This document shows, in pieces, positions 40,734 through 49,472 of a DNA stretch of 64,000 nucleotides. The stretch is from contig CAZPCZ010000001.1 in the NCBI GenBank assembly GCA_964585225.1, positions 7,940 through 71,939 on the forward strand. The letters run 5' to 3'. Position numbers and translations under genes: made by a program. This stretch comes from CAZPCZ01 sp964585225 (lineage in GTDB: Bacteria; Patescibacteriota; Patescibacteriia; JACPHY01). Under the pieces are notes generated by a model, which searched no databases, had not been told where the DNA came from, and saw nothing but the letters and a program-made list of their open reading frames with translations. The number at the start of each line of letters is the position of its first letter. Position 1 is the first letter of the stretch.

Positions 40734-41903
40734 TCACGCGTGCGCTCGTGCGCGTACCGCCTCGACGGGCGCTGCGGCGAGGTCCTGACCGGCCATGTAC
40801 CGGAACGCGAGTGGCCGCAGGTATTCCTCGTTGCCGCGGTACCACGCGATGGACCGGTCCATCCCCTCCTCGAACCGAACGCGCGGTCGAAATCCGAGCG
40901 CACGGAGTTTTGAGGAATCGAGGAATTGATCCGGAATCTCGATGAAATTCGCGGGCTTCGCGCGGGTGACGGGTGCAATATCGCGCACGTTCCGACGGAG
41001 GAGGTCAATGATGGAGACCACGCTCCGAATGCTCTCGCACCGCGAGAGGGTGCGGAGCTCCTCAGGGATGTAGTTCCCGACGCTGAACGCCGGCCATCCG
41101 TACGTCGCGCGACCCGTCGCCGGCATGTGCGCATGCTCCGTCCCGTAGTACGCCGCAATGCGCTCCATGAGGAGGAGGTACGCGGCCACGATGTCGGACA
41201 CATACATGAACTCCCGGAGCACGCGCTCGTTCCCGAGGTTGATGATTGGCGCTTGCCCCGCCAGCAGGCACATGATCGTCTTCGGGATGAGCCGAGAGAA
41301 GTTGAGGTCGCCCGGACCGTAGATGTTGCACGCGCGCGCGACGAGCACCGGCACCTTGAACTGGTACGCGTACGTCTGCGCGAGCATGTCCCCGCACACC
41401 TTCGAGGCGGAGTACACATCGAGCCCGCGGAGTGCGTAGTCCTCGCGGTACGGGAGCCCCTCACGCGTGTCGTCCGCGTGGTCTCCGTACGACTTATCTG
41501 ATGAGACGACGAGCACGCGCGGAACTTTGTTGATGCGCGCGACTTCGAGGATGTTCAGCGTCCCCATGACGTTGTTCTCGATGGTGGATACCGGCGAGTT
41601 CGCCGCATCGCTCACGATCGCAGATGCGGCGAGGTGGAAGATCGTGTCGATCTGGTGACGGTCGCACACGCGGCGGAGCGTATCGAAGTGGAGGAGATCA
41701 CACATCTCCACGTCCGGGGACGGGAGCCCTGCGTCTGCAGCGGTCCGAATGAGGTCAAGCGTCCGCACCGGCCGTTGGTGCCGAACGGTCACGACGACCA
41801 CCGCACCGCGCTGCTGGAGCGCCGTCACGAGGTGGGACGCAACGAATCCATCACCGCCAGTCACGAGGACGCGCTTACCAAACCAGGGGGAGGAATCATG
41901 CAT
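40734..41903 (-). CDS. CDP-glucose 4,6-dehydratase-like extended SDR
   Basis: A 389-residue SDR. RVLVTGGDGFVASHLVTALQQRG at the start, HLAASAIVSDAANSP, the RfbG-type VVSSDKSYGDH, active-site YSASK and ARACNIYGPGDLNFSRLIP, blocks shared with CDP-glucose 4,6-dehydratases. These oxidise and dehydrate the sugar to a 4-keto-6-deoxy product. No CDP-glucose pyrophosphorylase is visible here, so the real nucleotide may differ (UDP or GDP). Start ATG at 41903. Confidence 0.75.
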   Translation of the reverse strand: MHDSSPWFGKRVLVTGGDGFVASHLVTALQQRGAVVVVTVRHQRPVRTLDLIRTAADAGLPSPDVEMCDLLHFDTLRRVCDRHQIDTIFHLAASAIVSDAANSPVSTIENNVMGTLNILEVARINKVPRVLVVSSDKSYGDHADDTREGLPYREDYALRGLDVYSASKVCGDMLAQTYAYQFKVPVLVARACNIYGPGDLNFSRLIPKTIMCLLAGQAPIINLGNERVLREFMYVSDIVAAYLLLMERIAAYYGTEHAHMPATGRATYGWPAFSVGNYIPEELRTLSRCESIRSVVSIIDLLRRNVRDIAPVTRAKPANFIEIPDQFLDSSKLRALGFRPRVRFEEGMDRSIAWYRGNEEYLRPLAFRYMAGQDLAAAPVEAVRARAHA

Positions 41904-41919
41904 AGATTCATGAACGAAA

Positions 41920-42615
41920 CTAGTTGTACTTCACCATGGCCCAGAGGAACTCGATGCCGTCCTTCACGCCGATTTTCTTCCCGTCCGCGTAGCTCCGTCC
42001 GACATACGAGATACCAACTTCGTAAAGCCGCAGTCGCTCTTTCGCGACCCGTGCGGTGATGTCGACTTCGATATCGAACCGCTCGGCAGAAAGGCGTGGG
42101 AGAATCCGCGCCATCGCATCCCTCGTGAACGCCTTGTAGCACGTCGCGACGTCGGTGAGCGCGAGGTTCGTCGTCACGTTTGCTGCCAGCGTGATGATGC
42201 GATTCACAAACGAGTGCCAGAACCGCACGACCGGCCGCGGGCGGTTCCCGAGGTACCGCGATCCGTACACGACATCCGCCTTCCCCGCAACGAGCGGCGC
42301 AAGGAGGAGCGGATAGTCATGCGGGTCGTACTCGAGGTCCGCGTCCTGGACGACGAGGTAGTCGCCGGTCGCAGCCGCGAAGCCCGTCCGGAGCGCGGCG
42401 CCCTTCCCGCGATTCCGCTCGTGGAGGATCACGCGGAGGTCTGATCCCGTCATGGACTGGAGCACCTCGCGCGTCCCATCAGTCGAGCAGTCATCCACCA
42501 CGATCATCTCCTTCCCGATACCCCCGAGGTCCACGGACCGCACGAGGTCGATGATCGAACGGATCGTCTTCGTCTCATTGTACACCGGAATGATAACGGA
42601 GAGCGTGGTGGGCAT
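41920..42615 (-). CDS. Glycosyltransferase family 2 (DPM1-like)
   Basis: A 231-residue GT-A protein: LSVIIPVYNETKTIRSIIDL, VVDDCSTDGT, ERNRGKGAALRTGF and metal motif VVQDADLEYDPHDYP. The C-terminal YEVGISYVGRSYADGKKIGVKDG is typical of polyprenyl-phosphate mannosyl/glucosyl transferases without membrane helices. It probably charges undecaprenyl phosphate for the GT-C enzymes. A promoter-like sequence lies almost on top of the start (42624-42653). Confidence 0.87.
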   Translation of the reverse strand: MPTTLSVIIPVYNETKTIRSIIDLVRSVDLGGIGKEMIVVDDCSTDGTREVLQSMTGSDLRVILHERNRGKGAALRTGFAAATGDYLVVQDADLEYDPHDYPLLLAPLVAGKADVVYGSRYLGNRPRPVVRFWHSFVNRIITLAANVTTNLALTDVATCYKAFTRDAMARILPRLSAERFDIEVDITARVAKERLRLYEVGISYVGRSYADGKKIGVKDGIEFLWAMVKYN

Positions 42616-42623
42616 GTGCCCGC

Positions 42624-42653
42624 AGCGTAGCGTACGATCCTACCGCGCTGCAA
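42624..42653 (-). promoter_or_regulatory. Possible promoter giving a near-leaderless GT2 transcript
   Basis: On the minus strand TTGCAG, 18 bp, TACGCT. The -10 box ends eight bases before the ATG at 42615, so a transcript would have almost no leader, and no ribosome site is seen. Weak evidence. Confidence 0.3.
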
Positions 42654-43461
42654 CCCCCGGGAAGTACTGCCCACAGAGCGCGATGTACTCGTGTGCCGGC
42701 ACCACGAAGTAGTGCTCAGCGTACCGCGGTTCCTTCGTCCGGAGGGAACGACTGTTGAATGCGTTGAGACCGTGAATGTAGTGGACCCAGTCGCGGTGCG
42801 CCATCTCACTCTCCCACATGCGAACGAGCTGGAGCTTCTCCTCCATGACGTCCGTCACGTCCATGACGACGTTCAGGAGCACAGTCGAGTACACCTGGTA
42901 CGCCCAGACCTCAGCGTCCGGTGCGGGCGCATCGTGGAAGGCGGACGCGAAGAGCTCGGCGACACGCCGGTGATCCGGGTGATCATCCGCGAGGAACGGA
43001 AGGAAGATCGCGCCGGGCCGCTGCACCGCGATGGTGTGGCGCATGCGCTCGACGCTCTCCGTCCCGATGGGGATGCTGCGCGTCGGGTAGTGCCAGAACT
43101 CGACCGTCGCACCGAGCGCGGTAGCGACTCGGCGCGCTTCCCCCTCTCGGATATCGCCTCCCAATCCATCGCGTTCCCCAGACGTCACGTAGACCACGTG
43201 CACGGTCGCTCCGTTGCGCCGCGCGTGGAGGAGCGCGCCGCCGCAGCCGAACGTATCATCATCCGGGTGCGGCGAGAAAACGAGGGTGCGCTCCGCCGTG
43301 GGGCCGCCGCGCACGAGGGGCGTACGCTGCCCCGAGAACCGCTGCGTCGAGAGGACGCTGCTGAGCGCATCGAGGTCGCGAATGCGCGTCCAGTCCTCCA
43401 GGAGGAATTGGTACGCGGCGCGAGAAGCACGCTGGGAGAAGAGGCGATGAAAGATTGACAC
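42640..43461 (-). CDS. PIG-L/LmbE-family de-N-acetylase
   Basis: A ~273-residue protein. Zinc-binding motif FSPHPDDDTFGCGGALLHARR near residue 60 and the second motif DDHPDHRRVAELF near 160 define the PIG-L family, which removes N-acetyl groups from GlcNAc-type sugars. GTG at 43461 lies one base after the stop of the formyltransferase gene and is preferred over the 48-residue upstream extension. Coupled to a formyltransferase homologue, the pair could swap N-acetyl for N-formyl on an amino sugar. Confidence 0.84.
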   Translation of the reverse strand: MSIFHRLFSQRASRAAYQFLLEDWTRIRDLDALSSVLSTQRFSGQRTPLVRGGPTAERTLVFSPHPDDDTFGCGGALLHARRNGATVHVVYVTSGERDGLGGDIREGEARRVATALGATVEFWHYPTRSIPIGTESVERMRHTIAVQRPGAIFLPFLADDHPDHRRVAELFASAFHDAPAPDAEVWAYQVYSTVLLNVVMDVTDVMEEKLQLVRMWESEMAHRDWVHYIHGLNAFNSRSLRTKEPRYAEHYFVVPAHEYIALCGQYFPGVAAR

Positions 43462-43462
43462 A

Positions 43463-44473
43463 CTACGTATCGAGCCGATCGCCAGGACGCATGCGGAGCG
43501 ACCGGACCATGCGCCTAGCAGGAATAATACGACCTCGAGATACGCACGCGATGATGCGGAATGCACCGTCACCGCACGCAACGACGGGACACCCCGCATC
43601 ATCAATGGTGAGCACGGTCCCGGGCGCCACGGGATGTCGCGCTACGGATACCGCTTCGCCATCCCACACGATGAGGGCATGGCCACGACACGAAGTGATG
43701 CCGCCGCTCTTCGGACGAATCGCGTAGCAGGTGCGACGAATGCTCGCTCCTGTGTCGGTCCACGCGATGTGCTGGTGCGCACCGTGGTAAGGCGGATCGT
43801 ATGTTGACGCATGCTCTTCCTGCGGGATCCCGCGCAGCACACCGACACGCGCCGCAGCGAGTACACGATCTGCCGTCGCAATGACCGCGCGGATGACCTG
43901 AATCTCCACATCGCCCCACGTTGCGTCTGCTGCAACTGTAACGCGCTCTCGCGTCAGGATATCTCCTGCATCGAACGCCGCGGTGACGAGGTGCGCGGTC
44001 ACGCCGGTTTCCCGTTCTCCCAGCCGCACGACCCAGCGATTAGGCGTGCCGCCGCGATGTTTTGGGAGGAGCGCCGGATGGAGATTCACCATCCCGCGTA
44101 CCGGTACTGCGATTACCGATGATGGAATCTTGCGATGGAACCCAGCAACGAACACGAGATCGGGCGCGCACGCGCGCAGCGTGCCTGCGCACGTTGGCAT
44201 TCGGATGGTGTCCGCAGCGAGCACCGGAATATCGTGGGCACGCGCAATCGTCGCAGGTGAATCGTAGGCGTCGAATGGATCGCTGCATGCCAGCGCACGG
44301 CCCCACCATGCGGCGCGGAGACGCTGCGCCACGCGGATCATCACCGGAGTGACGGAGTCGAATCGCGTCACCACTGCACAAATCTTCTCCCCACGAGCAA
44401 GGAGATGCGTCAAGAGTGCAGATGCATATCCGCGATTCCCGAATACCGCGATGCGAAATGGTGCGGTGGTCAT
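43463..44473 (-). CDS. Methionyl-tRNA formyltransferase-like sugar N-formyltransferase
   Basis: A ~336-residue homologue. The N-terminal Rossmann domain starts FRIAVFGNRGYASALLTHLL; the active-site region reads GMVNLHPALLPKHRGGTPNRW with the Asn/His pair, and FDAGDILTRE carries the catalytic Asp. The C-terminal domain resembles the Fmt C-terminal fold. Sugar N-formyltransferases use N10-formyl-THF on 4-amino or 3-amino sugars. ATG at 44473 overlaps the FemAB-like stop as ATGA. One of three such genes here (also 54455 and 57761). Confidence 0.82.
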   Translation of the reverse strand: MTTAPFRIAVFGNRGYASALLTHLLARGEKICAVVTRFDSVTPVMIRVAQRLRAAWWGRALACSDPFDAYDSPATIARAHDIPVLAADTIRMPTCAGTLRACAPDLVFVAGFHRKIPSSVIAVPVRGMVNLHPALLPKHRGGTPNRWVVRLGERETGVTAHLVTAAFDAGDILTRERVTVAADATWGDVEIQVIRAVIATADRVLAAARVGVLRGIPQEEHASTYDPPYHGAHQHIAWTDTGASIRRTCYAIRPKSGGITSCRGHALIVWDGEAVSVARHPVAPGTVLTIDDAGCPVVACGDGAFRIIACVSRGRIIPARRMVRSLRMRPGDRLDT

Positions 44474-45501
44474 ACCAATCGCCCGCACTTCTTCACTGCC
44501 ACGCCGAGCCGCGTGCTGAACGGGGCAGGGAGGATGCGCATGCCGATGCACGCCGCGCTCATTGCCGCAGCATGCGCCCGCTGCGCAATCGAACGCTCCG
44601 GCGTCACGCTGCAGGCCATGGCGTAGTAGGTCATCGGTTCCGCAACGCCGCCGAAGTGCACCTTTGATGCGTGGACGCTGCCGCTGACTGACGACTCACC
44701 CATATCGAGAAGCGGAATCCTGCGCGCGACGCATCGGCGGAGCGCTTCCCACATGAGGAGCTGCATCGGCGCGTACGCATCGCTCCCCGGGAGCGCCGCG
44801 GCAAACGGGTAGACTGCACGACGCGGCCCGACACAGAGGAACATACCCGCGATGATCGCGCCGTCGCGCTCCACAATGTGAAGCTCCGTGTCGTGCGGAC
44901 GCGCGGCGAGCACCATCGCGAAGAACTCCCGGGAGTGAATCGGCACACCCTTCGCGAGCATCCGCCGCGCGTAGCATCGATAGAACGCGTCAAGGTCTCC
45001 CGCGCGCCCCGCGCGCACCGTGCAGCCGGACCGCTCGGCGCGGCGAATCATGTTCCGCGTCTTGTTCCGCAGTGCGCTCCACATCTCCCCCCCCGAGGCC
45101 GCGATGGGCATCACGACGGTCTCCTTCTCTCGCGTCGCACCGGCAACCGCAAAATGCACCGGCCCGGACGTCACCAGTGCCGCAGGGATACGACGCGCGT
45201 CCGCCTCCGATCGCACCGCAGCGAGCAACGCCGCCGCAACCGCATCATCCATAGCAACGAGCCCGTACCGAAACGAGTAGAGCACGCCATCTCTGGCAAC
45301 GTACGCCGGACAGCAACCGACGATCGCACCCGCGCGGTCGGTCGCGAGGAACCGTAACACCGGGATGCCATACACGGACGCGATGGCATCGCACCAACCA
45401 AAGGAAACAAGCGCTGGTACCGACGCATGCACGTCGGCAAACACATCCCACGCCGCGGCATCCTCAGGCGCCGCGAGGCGAACGTCACACCGCGGGATCA
45501 C
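44470..45501 (-). CDS. FemAB/GNAT-like acyltransferase
   Basis: A ~343-residue protein with two tandem GNAT-like halves, as in FemAB-type proteins of polysaccharide loci. Visible: SFGWCDAIASVYG, MWSALRNKTRNMIRRAERSG (start of the second GNAT unit) and ELHIVERDGAIIAGMFLCVG followed by LLDMGESSVSGSVHASKVHFGG. It may transfer an aminoacyl or acyl group to a sugar amine. GTG at 45501 is chosen: it gives a GTGA overlap with the ABC transporter stop, matching the style of this locus, while the ATG at 45528 would overlap by 31 bases. Confidence 0.75.
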   Translation of the reverse strand: MIPRCDVRLAAPEDAAAWDVFADVHASVPALVSFGWCDAIASVYGIPVLRFLATDRAGAIVGCCPAYVARDGVLYSFRYGLVAMDDAVAAALLAAVRSEADARRIPAALVTSGPVHFAVAGATREKETVVMPIAASGGEMWSALRNKTRNMIRRAERSGCTVRAGRAGDLDAFYRCYARRMLAKGVPIHSREFFAMVLAARPHDTELHIVERDGAIIAGMFLCVGPRRAVYPFAAALPGSDAYAPMQLLMWEALRRCVARRIPLLDMGESSVSGSVHASKVHFGGVAEPMTYYAMACSVTPERSIAQRAHAAAMSAACIGMRILPAPFSTRLGVAVKKCGRLV

Positions 45502-47282
45502 TGTGTGGAGAGCGTCTGGAGCGCGCACATGGAGTGGAATTTCGATGCCGTGTTCCCGGCGAGCACATCGAATGTTCCCTCCTCGACGACACGCCCCCCG
45601 TCAATGACGTACACGTAGTCAGCACGCCGGATGGTGGAGAGGCGATGGGCGATGAGCACGATCGTCCGCTTCCCCGAGAGTCGCTCAATGTGCTGTCGGA
45701 TGATCTCCTCGGATTCGGAATCGAGCGCGCTTGTCGCCTCGTCGAAAATGAGAATCTGCGGATCGCGAAACAGCTCCCGCGCAATCGCGATGCGCTGGCG
45801 CTGGCCGACGGAGAGCGCGATACCGCGATCACCAACTGGCTCGGAAAATTGTCCGGGGAGCCGATCAATGAAATCGCACGACGCGTCGCGCGCGCGCCGA
45901 CGGAGATCAGTGTCATTCGTCGCCGACCAGAACGCAATGTTCTGTGCAACCGTATCGTTGAACATGACGATCTCCTGCGCGACGTACCCCACCATCGCGC
46001 GGAGCGAATCGCGATCGAGCACGCGGTAGTCGGTTTCGTCAATCGCAACGCGTCCCGCGGAGGGTATGAGGACGCCGGTGAGGATATCCACGATCGTGGA
46101 CTTGCCGCCACCGGAGGGGCCAACGAGCGCGACGGTCCGCCGTGCCGGGAATCGGAGCGAAACGCCCGCAAGCGCAGGACGGTCGCCGTACGAAAAATGG
46201 ACGTCCTCAAAACAAATCTCGCGCGCAACCGTCTCCACGCGCACCGCGCCGCGCGGCTCCGGATGTGCCGCTGCGGCCGTGAGCGCATCCTGCACCGTCC
46301 GGAGCGAACCGCTGCATCCCACGAACTTCTGCCAACTCGACTGGAGGACCAGAATGCGCATGAGCGTCCGGTAGAGGAGCAACGCGAGCACTGCAGTGGT
46401 GGCGAATGGATTTCCAATGAGCACGACGCTCCCGTAGAGGAGCGCGATGAGGACGAGGATGGCGAACGGCTCCGGCAGCGCCGCCATCGTCGCACCGACG
46501 ACACCCATTCGGTACTGCGAATGCGTCATCCGTTCGATGATCGTCCGAAGTCGTTGCTCCATCATTGGAAATCGCGCCGTCGCTTTCAGGTACTTGAAGT
46601 GTTGGAGGAATTCGATGAGCTGATCCTGAAATCGGACATTTTCTCCCGAGAATTGGATCGAGTGCACACCCGCGAGACCAACCCAATGTCGGAGGCCGAC
46701 CATCGCAGCGATTCCGAATACCACCGCGATGCCGGTAATGCGTGGGTCGAGGAGAAATGAACCGGCGAGGTACACCGCAATGTACACGATGCTCACGAGG
46801 AGGAGACAGGCGTACGAGAATGCGCTCAAGAACGTCCAGAGCTCCCGCGTGAGCACGTTCGTGAGCGATCCGGTCGTCGTCTGTAAGTAGAACTCGCGGT
46901 ATTCCGACGACGTCCACCCGTGCATAAGGCGTCTCGCGAGCGAACGGTAGAGATCCCGCGTGATCCGTTGAATCGCAATCTGCTGGAGGACCGTGACCGA
47001 GAATTTCACGAGGAACACCACGGCGATCACGATGAGGAGTCGCGGGAGTGTTGTGAGTCGCAATGCGGTGAGCATCCCTCCGAACACCGACGGTGCGTGC
47101 CCAGCACCGCCCATTCCAACCGTGAGTTGCTCAAGCACGGGAAGGAACAATATGATCCCTACACCCTCGAAGAGGCCCGCGACGAGCATGAGCGGCGGGA
47201 GGAGCAGGATCCTCCCCCTCGCGAGGCGCGCGAAGGTGCGTACGGACGTACGCAGGATGGCGAAGGGAGTATCGGTAGTCAT
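45498..47282 (-). CDS. ABC exporter (MsbA/PglK-like), putative glycolipid flippase
   Basis: A ~594-residue half-transporter: six-helix membrane domain (residues ~1-330) fused to a nucleotide-binding domain with Walker A VGPSGGGKSTIVDIL, Q-loop GYVAQEIVMFND, signature LSVGQRQRIAIAREL, Walker B ILIFDEATSALDSE and H-loop IAHRLST. It works as a dimer. No MOP-type Wzx flippase is seen anywhere in the window, so this is the best candidate to flip the lipid-linked oligosaccharide, as PglK does. ATG at 47282 overlaps the upstream stop as ATGA; the longer frame is rejected. Confidence 0.88.
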   Translation of the reverse strand: MTTDTPFAILRTSVRTFARLARGRILLLPPLMLVAGLFEGVGIILFLPVLEQLTVGMGGAGHAPSVFGGMLTALRLTTLPRLLIVIAVVFLVKFSVTVLQQIAIQRITRDLYRSLARRLMHGWTSSEYREFYLQTTTGSLTNVLTRELWTFLSAFSYACLLLVSIVYIAVYLAGSFLLDPRITGIAVVFGIAAMVGLRHWVGLAGVHSIQFSGENVRFQDQLIEFLQHFKYLKATARFPMMEQRLRTIIERMTHSQYRMGVVGATMAALPEPFAILVLIALLYGSVVLIGNPFATTAVLALLLYRTLMRILVLQSSWQKFVGCSGSLRTVQDALTAAAAHPEPRGAVRVETVAREICFEDVHFSYGDRPALAGVSLRFPARRTVALVGPSGGGKSTIVDILTGVLIPSAGRVAIDETDYRVLDRDSLRAMVGYVAQEIVMFNDTVAQNIAFWSATNDTDLRRRARDASCDFIDRLPGQFSEPVGDRGIALSVGQRQRIAIARELFRDPQILIFDEATSALDSESEEIIRQHIERLSGKRTIVLIAHRLSTIRRADYVYVIDGGRVVEEGTFDVLAGNTASKFHSMCALQTLSTQ

Positions 47283-48877
47283 GCGTGGACACGGGTGAAG
47301 GAAGGCGCAGCCGCTGCCGGCACGCCGTCGCCCGATGGGTGCTCCACTCGCAGGGAGTCGATGAGCGTGCGGTAGCACACCTCCACCTCCCGCGCGGTCG
47401 CGGGCACGCGCTGCTTCGATGCGTAATCGCTCCACGAGAAATCGAATCCCGTCTGCTTCAATGCTGCGAGGAATCGGCGCCCATCACGCTGACGCTGTTC
47501 GCGTGCAACGGCGGTGTCGCCCGCGCAGAGTCGCGCGAGGAGTGGACGAAGTTCTAACCATGACCGGACGACGTGCACGTGGGGGAGGAAGTTGTACAGG
47601 TTATGGAGACCAAATGAAATGACCGGTACGCCGAGTACGGCGGATTCGAGACCGAGCGTCCCCGTGATCACCGCGACCGCGCGTGCGCCGCGCGCCGTGT
47701 CGAGCGCGTACGCGTACGGCGAGAGCATGACGACGTTCGGGATGTCGAGGAGCGTCGCGTAGAAGTCGCGCGGGCGCCGGCCAACCGCAGCGAGGTGCTC
47801 CTTCACCACGAGCCGCACGCCCGCGGGGAGGTTCTTCGCGAGGAGCTCCACACACGCGAGCTGCTCGTTCATCTCCGGCGCCACCATGCCCATGGAGGAC
47901 TCCGGCTCGACGTGGAGCGGGAAGAAGACGTACGGCTGCCGCTCGAGTTCGCGAGCATCCGCGAGCGGGAGCTGTGCCAGCTGCCGGAGATCGGCACGCG
48001 TACGGGCGAGGGACCGGAGCTGCTCCGTGAGTCGGTAGTTCCCCATCGTCACCACGCTCCGCGCGCGACGCGCCGCCATCTGCCGGATCTGTTGGAAGGA
48101 CTTCTGGAGGAACACTGGGAACGATATTTGTCGCGCAAACGTCCGGTAGTACGCGTCCGTGAACGGAAGGCGACGCATCGCGGCGAGCTCTGCATCAGGA
48201 ACGATTACCTTTGCTTCAGCGTCAGTGAGCGCAGCGTAGCGGTTCTGCACCGCTGGTACCGAATAGTACTCATCGATGCACCACGCATGGTACGCCTGGT
48301 AGTACAGGAGGAGGAGCGCGCGCATCGGGATCTTCCGATGCTGTGCGATGACCGAGCAGAGCTTGCCGAGGATGCCGCTCGTGTTCCCGATGACGAGTGA
48401 CGGCTGCACGCGGTCGAAGTACTCCTCCCAGAACCGCACGACGCCATTGAAGAGGTGGACGGATTTCGCGTACGTCGCCTGGTCACTGAGATGAGACCGC
48501 GGATGCCCTGGCCCAGCAGCGGCGAATCCGCGGCCGAGGTGACGATCCGTCTGGAGCACATCGACGACGTACGTCCCGTAGTGCTCCTCGTACGCGCGTG
48601 CGATCGCGAATACCTGCACGTCATTCGGTGGTGTTCCGTACTCGCGGAAGAAGTGATTGGTGGTCGTGAATGAATCGACCACCGCATCTCCACCCTGCCG
48701 CTTCCAGAACGCAACGCTCGAGTCATTCGTCGTCACGAAATGAATCGCCGCCCCATGGCGACGCTTGAGCTCCCGCGCGAGCGGTATCCAGAGCCACAGG
48801 TGGTTCGTGTACCCCCAGATGACGACGCTCCGCAGTTGTTCACCCCTTCCACTCCTCACGGAGGATGCCGTACTCAT
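47279..48877 (-). CDS. Capsule-type glycosyltransferase-like protein
   Basis: A ~532-residue protein. The C-terminal half holds YVFFPLHVEPESSM, LVVKEHLAAVGRRPRDFYATL and VITGTLGLESAVLGVPVISFG, the arrangement of capsule polysaccharide synthesis (KpsS/KpsC-like) proteins. The N-terminal half (VIWGYTNHLWLWIPLARELKRRHG) looks like the acceptor Rossmann domain. The start is uncertain: ATG at 48877 (38-base overlap with the GNAT gene), GTG at 48859, or a rare CTG at 48835, which has AAGGGG upstream. Confidence 0.7.
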   Translation of the reverse strand: MSTASSVRSGRGEQLRSVVIWGYTNHLWLWIPLARELKRRHGAAIHFVTTNDSSVAFWKRQGGDAVVDSFTTTNHFFREYGTPPNDVQVFAIARAYEEHYGTYVVDVLQTDRHLGRGFAAAGPGHPRSHLSDQATYAKSVHLFNGVVRFWEEYFDRVQPSLVIGNTSGILGKLCSVIAQHRKIPMRALLLLYYQAYHAWCIDEYYSVPAVQNRYAALTDAEAKVIVPDAELAAMRRLPFTDAYYRTFARQISFPVFLQKSFQQIRQMAARRARSVVTMGNYRLTEQLRSLARTRADLRQLAQLPLADARELERQPYVFFPLHVEPESSMGMVAPEMNEQLACVELLAKNLPAGVRLVVKEHLAAVGRRPRDFYATLLDIPNVVMLSPYAYALDTARGARAVAVITGTLGLESAVLGVPVISFGLHNLYNFLPHVHVVRSWLELRPLLARLCAGDTAVAREQRQRDGRRFLAALKQTGFDFSWSDYASKQRVPATAREVEVCYRTLIDSLRVEHPSGDGVPAAAAPSFTRVHA

Positions 48878-49472
48878 ACATATCCACGTACTTCCCAAGC
48901 TTGTACATTGCCTTCCGCCGCACCCCCTCACGCTGCATCCCGAGCTTTCCCGCGAGCTTCTGCATCGCGATGTTCTCAGCGGATGTCCCGCAGTAGATAC
49001 GGACGAGATTCAGTCGCTCGAAGGCGTACGCAATGACGAGCTGCCCGGCCTCGAACCCGAACCCCTTCCCTCCGTGCTCGTGCCCAATGATGAACGCGAT
49101 CTCCACGCTCCGCGCAATCCAATCAATCGCTTGGAGCGAAACGTTCCCCACGTGACGGTCGCTCTCCCGCTCAACGATCGCGAAGATGACGAGGTCGCCG
49201 CCCGCTTGTGCGCGCTCGAGGTACTCGCGCATCCGACGTTCCGTATTTGGGAACATCGCATGGGAGTTGTACCGACACGTCTCCGGGTCATTGAACCACT
49301 GGAAGTACGAACCCGCGAGGTCACGCTCCTCAAGCCCGCGGAGGTAGATGCACTCACCAATGAGGAACGGGCGGTGCATCGGGCGCGCATCGCTCCCCGA
49401 GACCGCCACCGCAGCCTGGGACGCACCGCCGTGCGGAGGAGTGAAAGGCATACGCAGGTTCACGCGCGTCAT
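48840..49472 (-). CDS. GNAT N-acetyltransferase (RimJ/RimL-like)
   Basis: A 210-residue acetyltransferase: IYLRGLEERDLAGSYFQWFNDPE, then FIIGHEHGGKGFGFEAGQLVI (the R/QxxGxG/A-like acetyl-CoA loop) and AFERLNLVRIYCGTSAENIA. Length and layout match PseH/WecD-like sugar acetyltransferases. It directly follows a DegT aminotransferase with an ATGA overlap, so it probably acetylates the amine that enzyme makes. ATG at 49472 is used; ATG at 49379 (MHRPFLIG) is the alternative core start. Confidence 0.82.
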   Translation of the reverse strand: MTRVNLRMPFTPPHGGASQAAVAVSGSDARPMHRPFLIGECIYLRGLEERDLAGSYFQWFNDPETCRYNSHAMFPNTERRMREYLERAQAGGDLVIFAIVERESDRHVGNVSLQAIDWIARSVEIAFIIGHEHGGKGFGFEAGQLVIAYAFERLNLVRIYCGTSAENIAMQKLAGKLGMQREGVRRKAMYKLGKYVDMYEYGILREEWKG

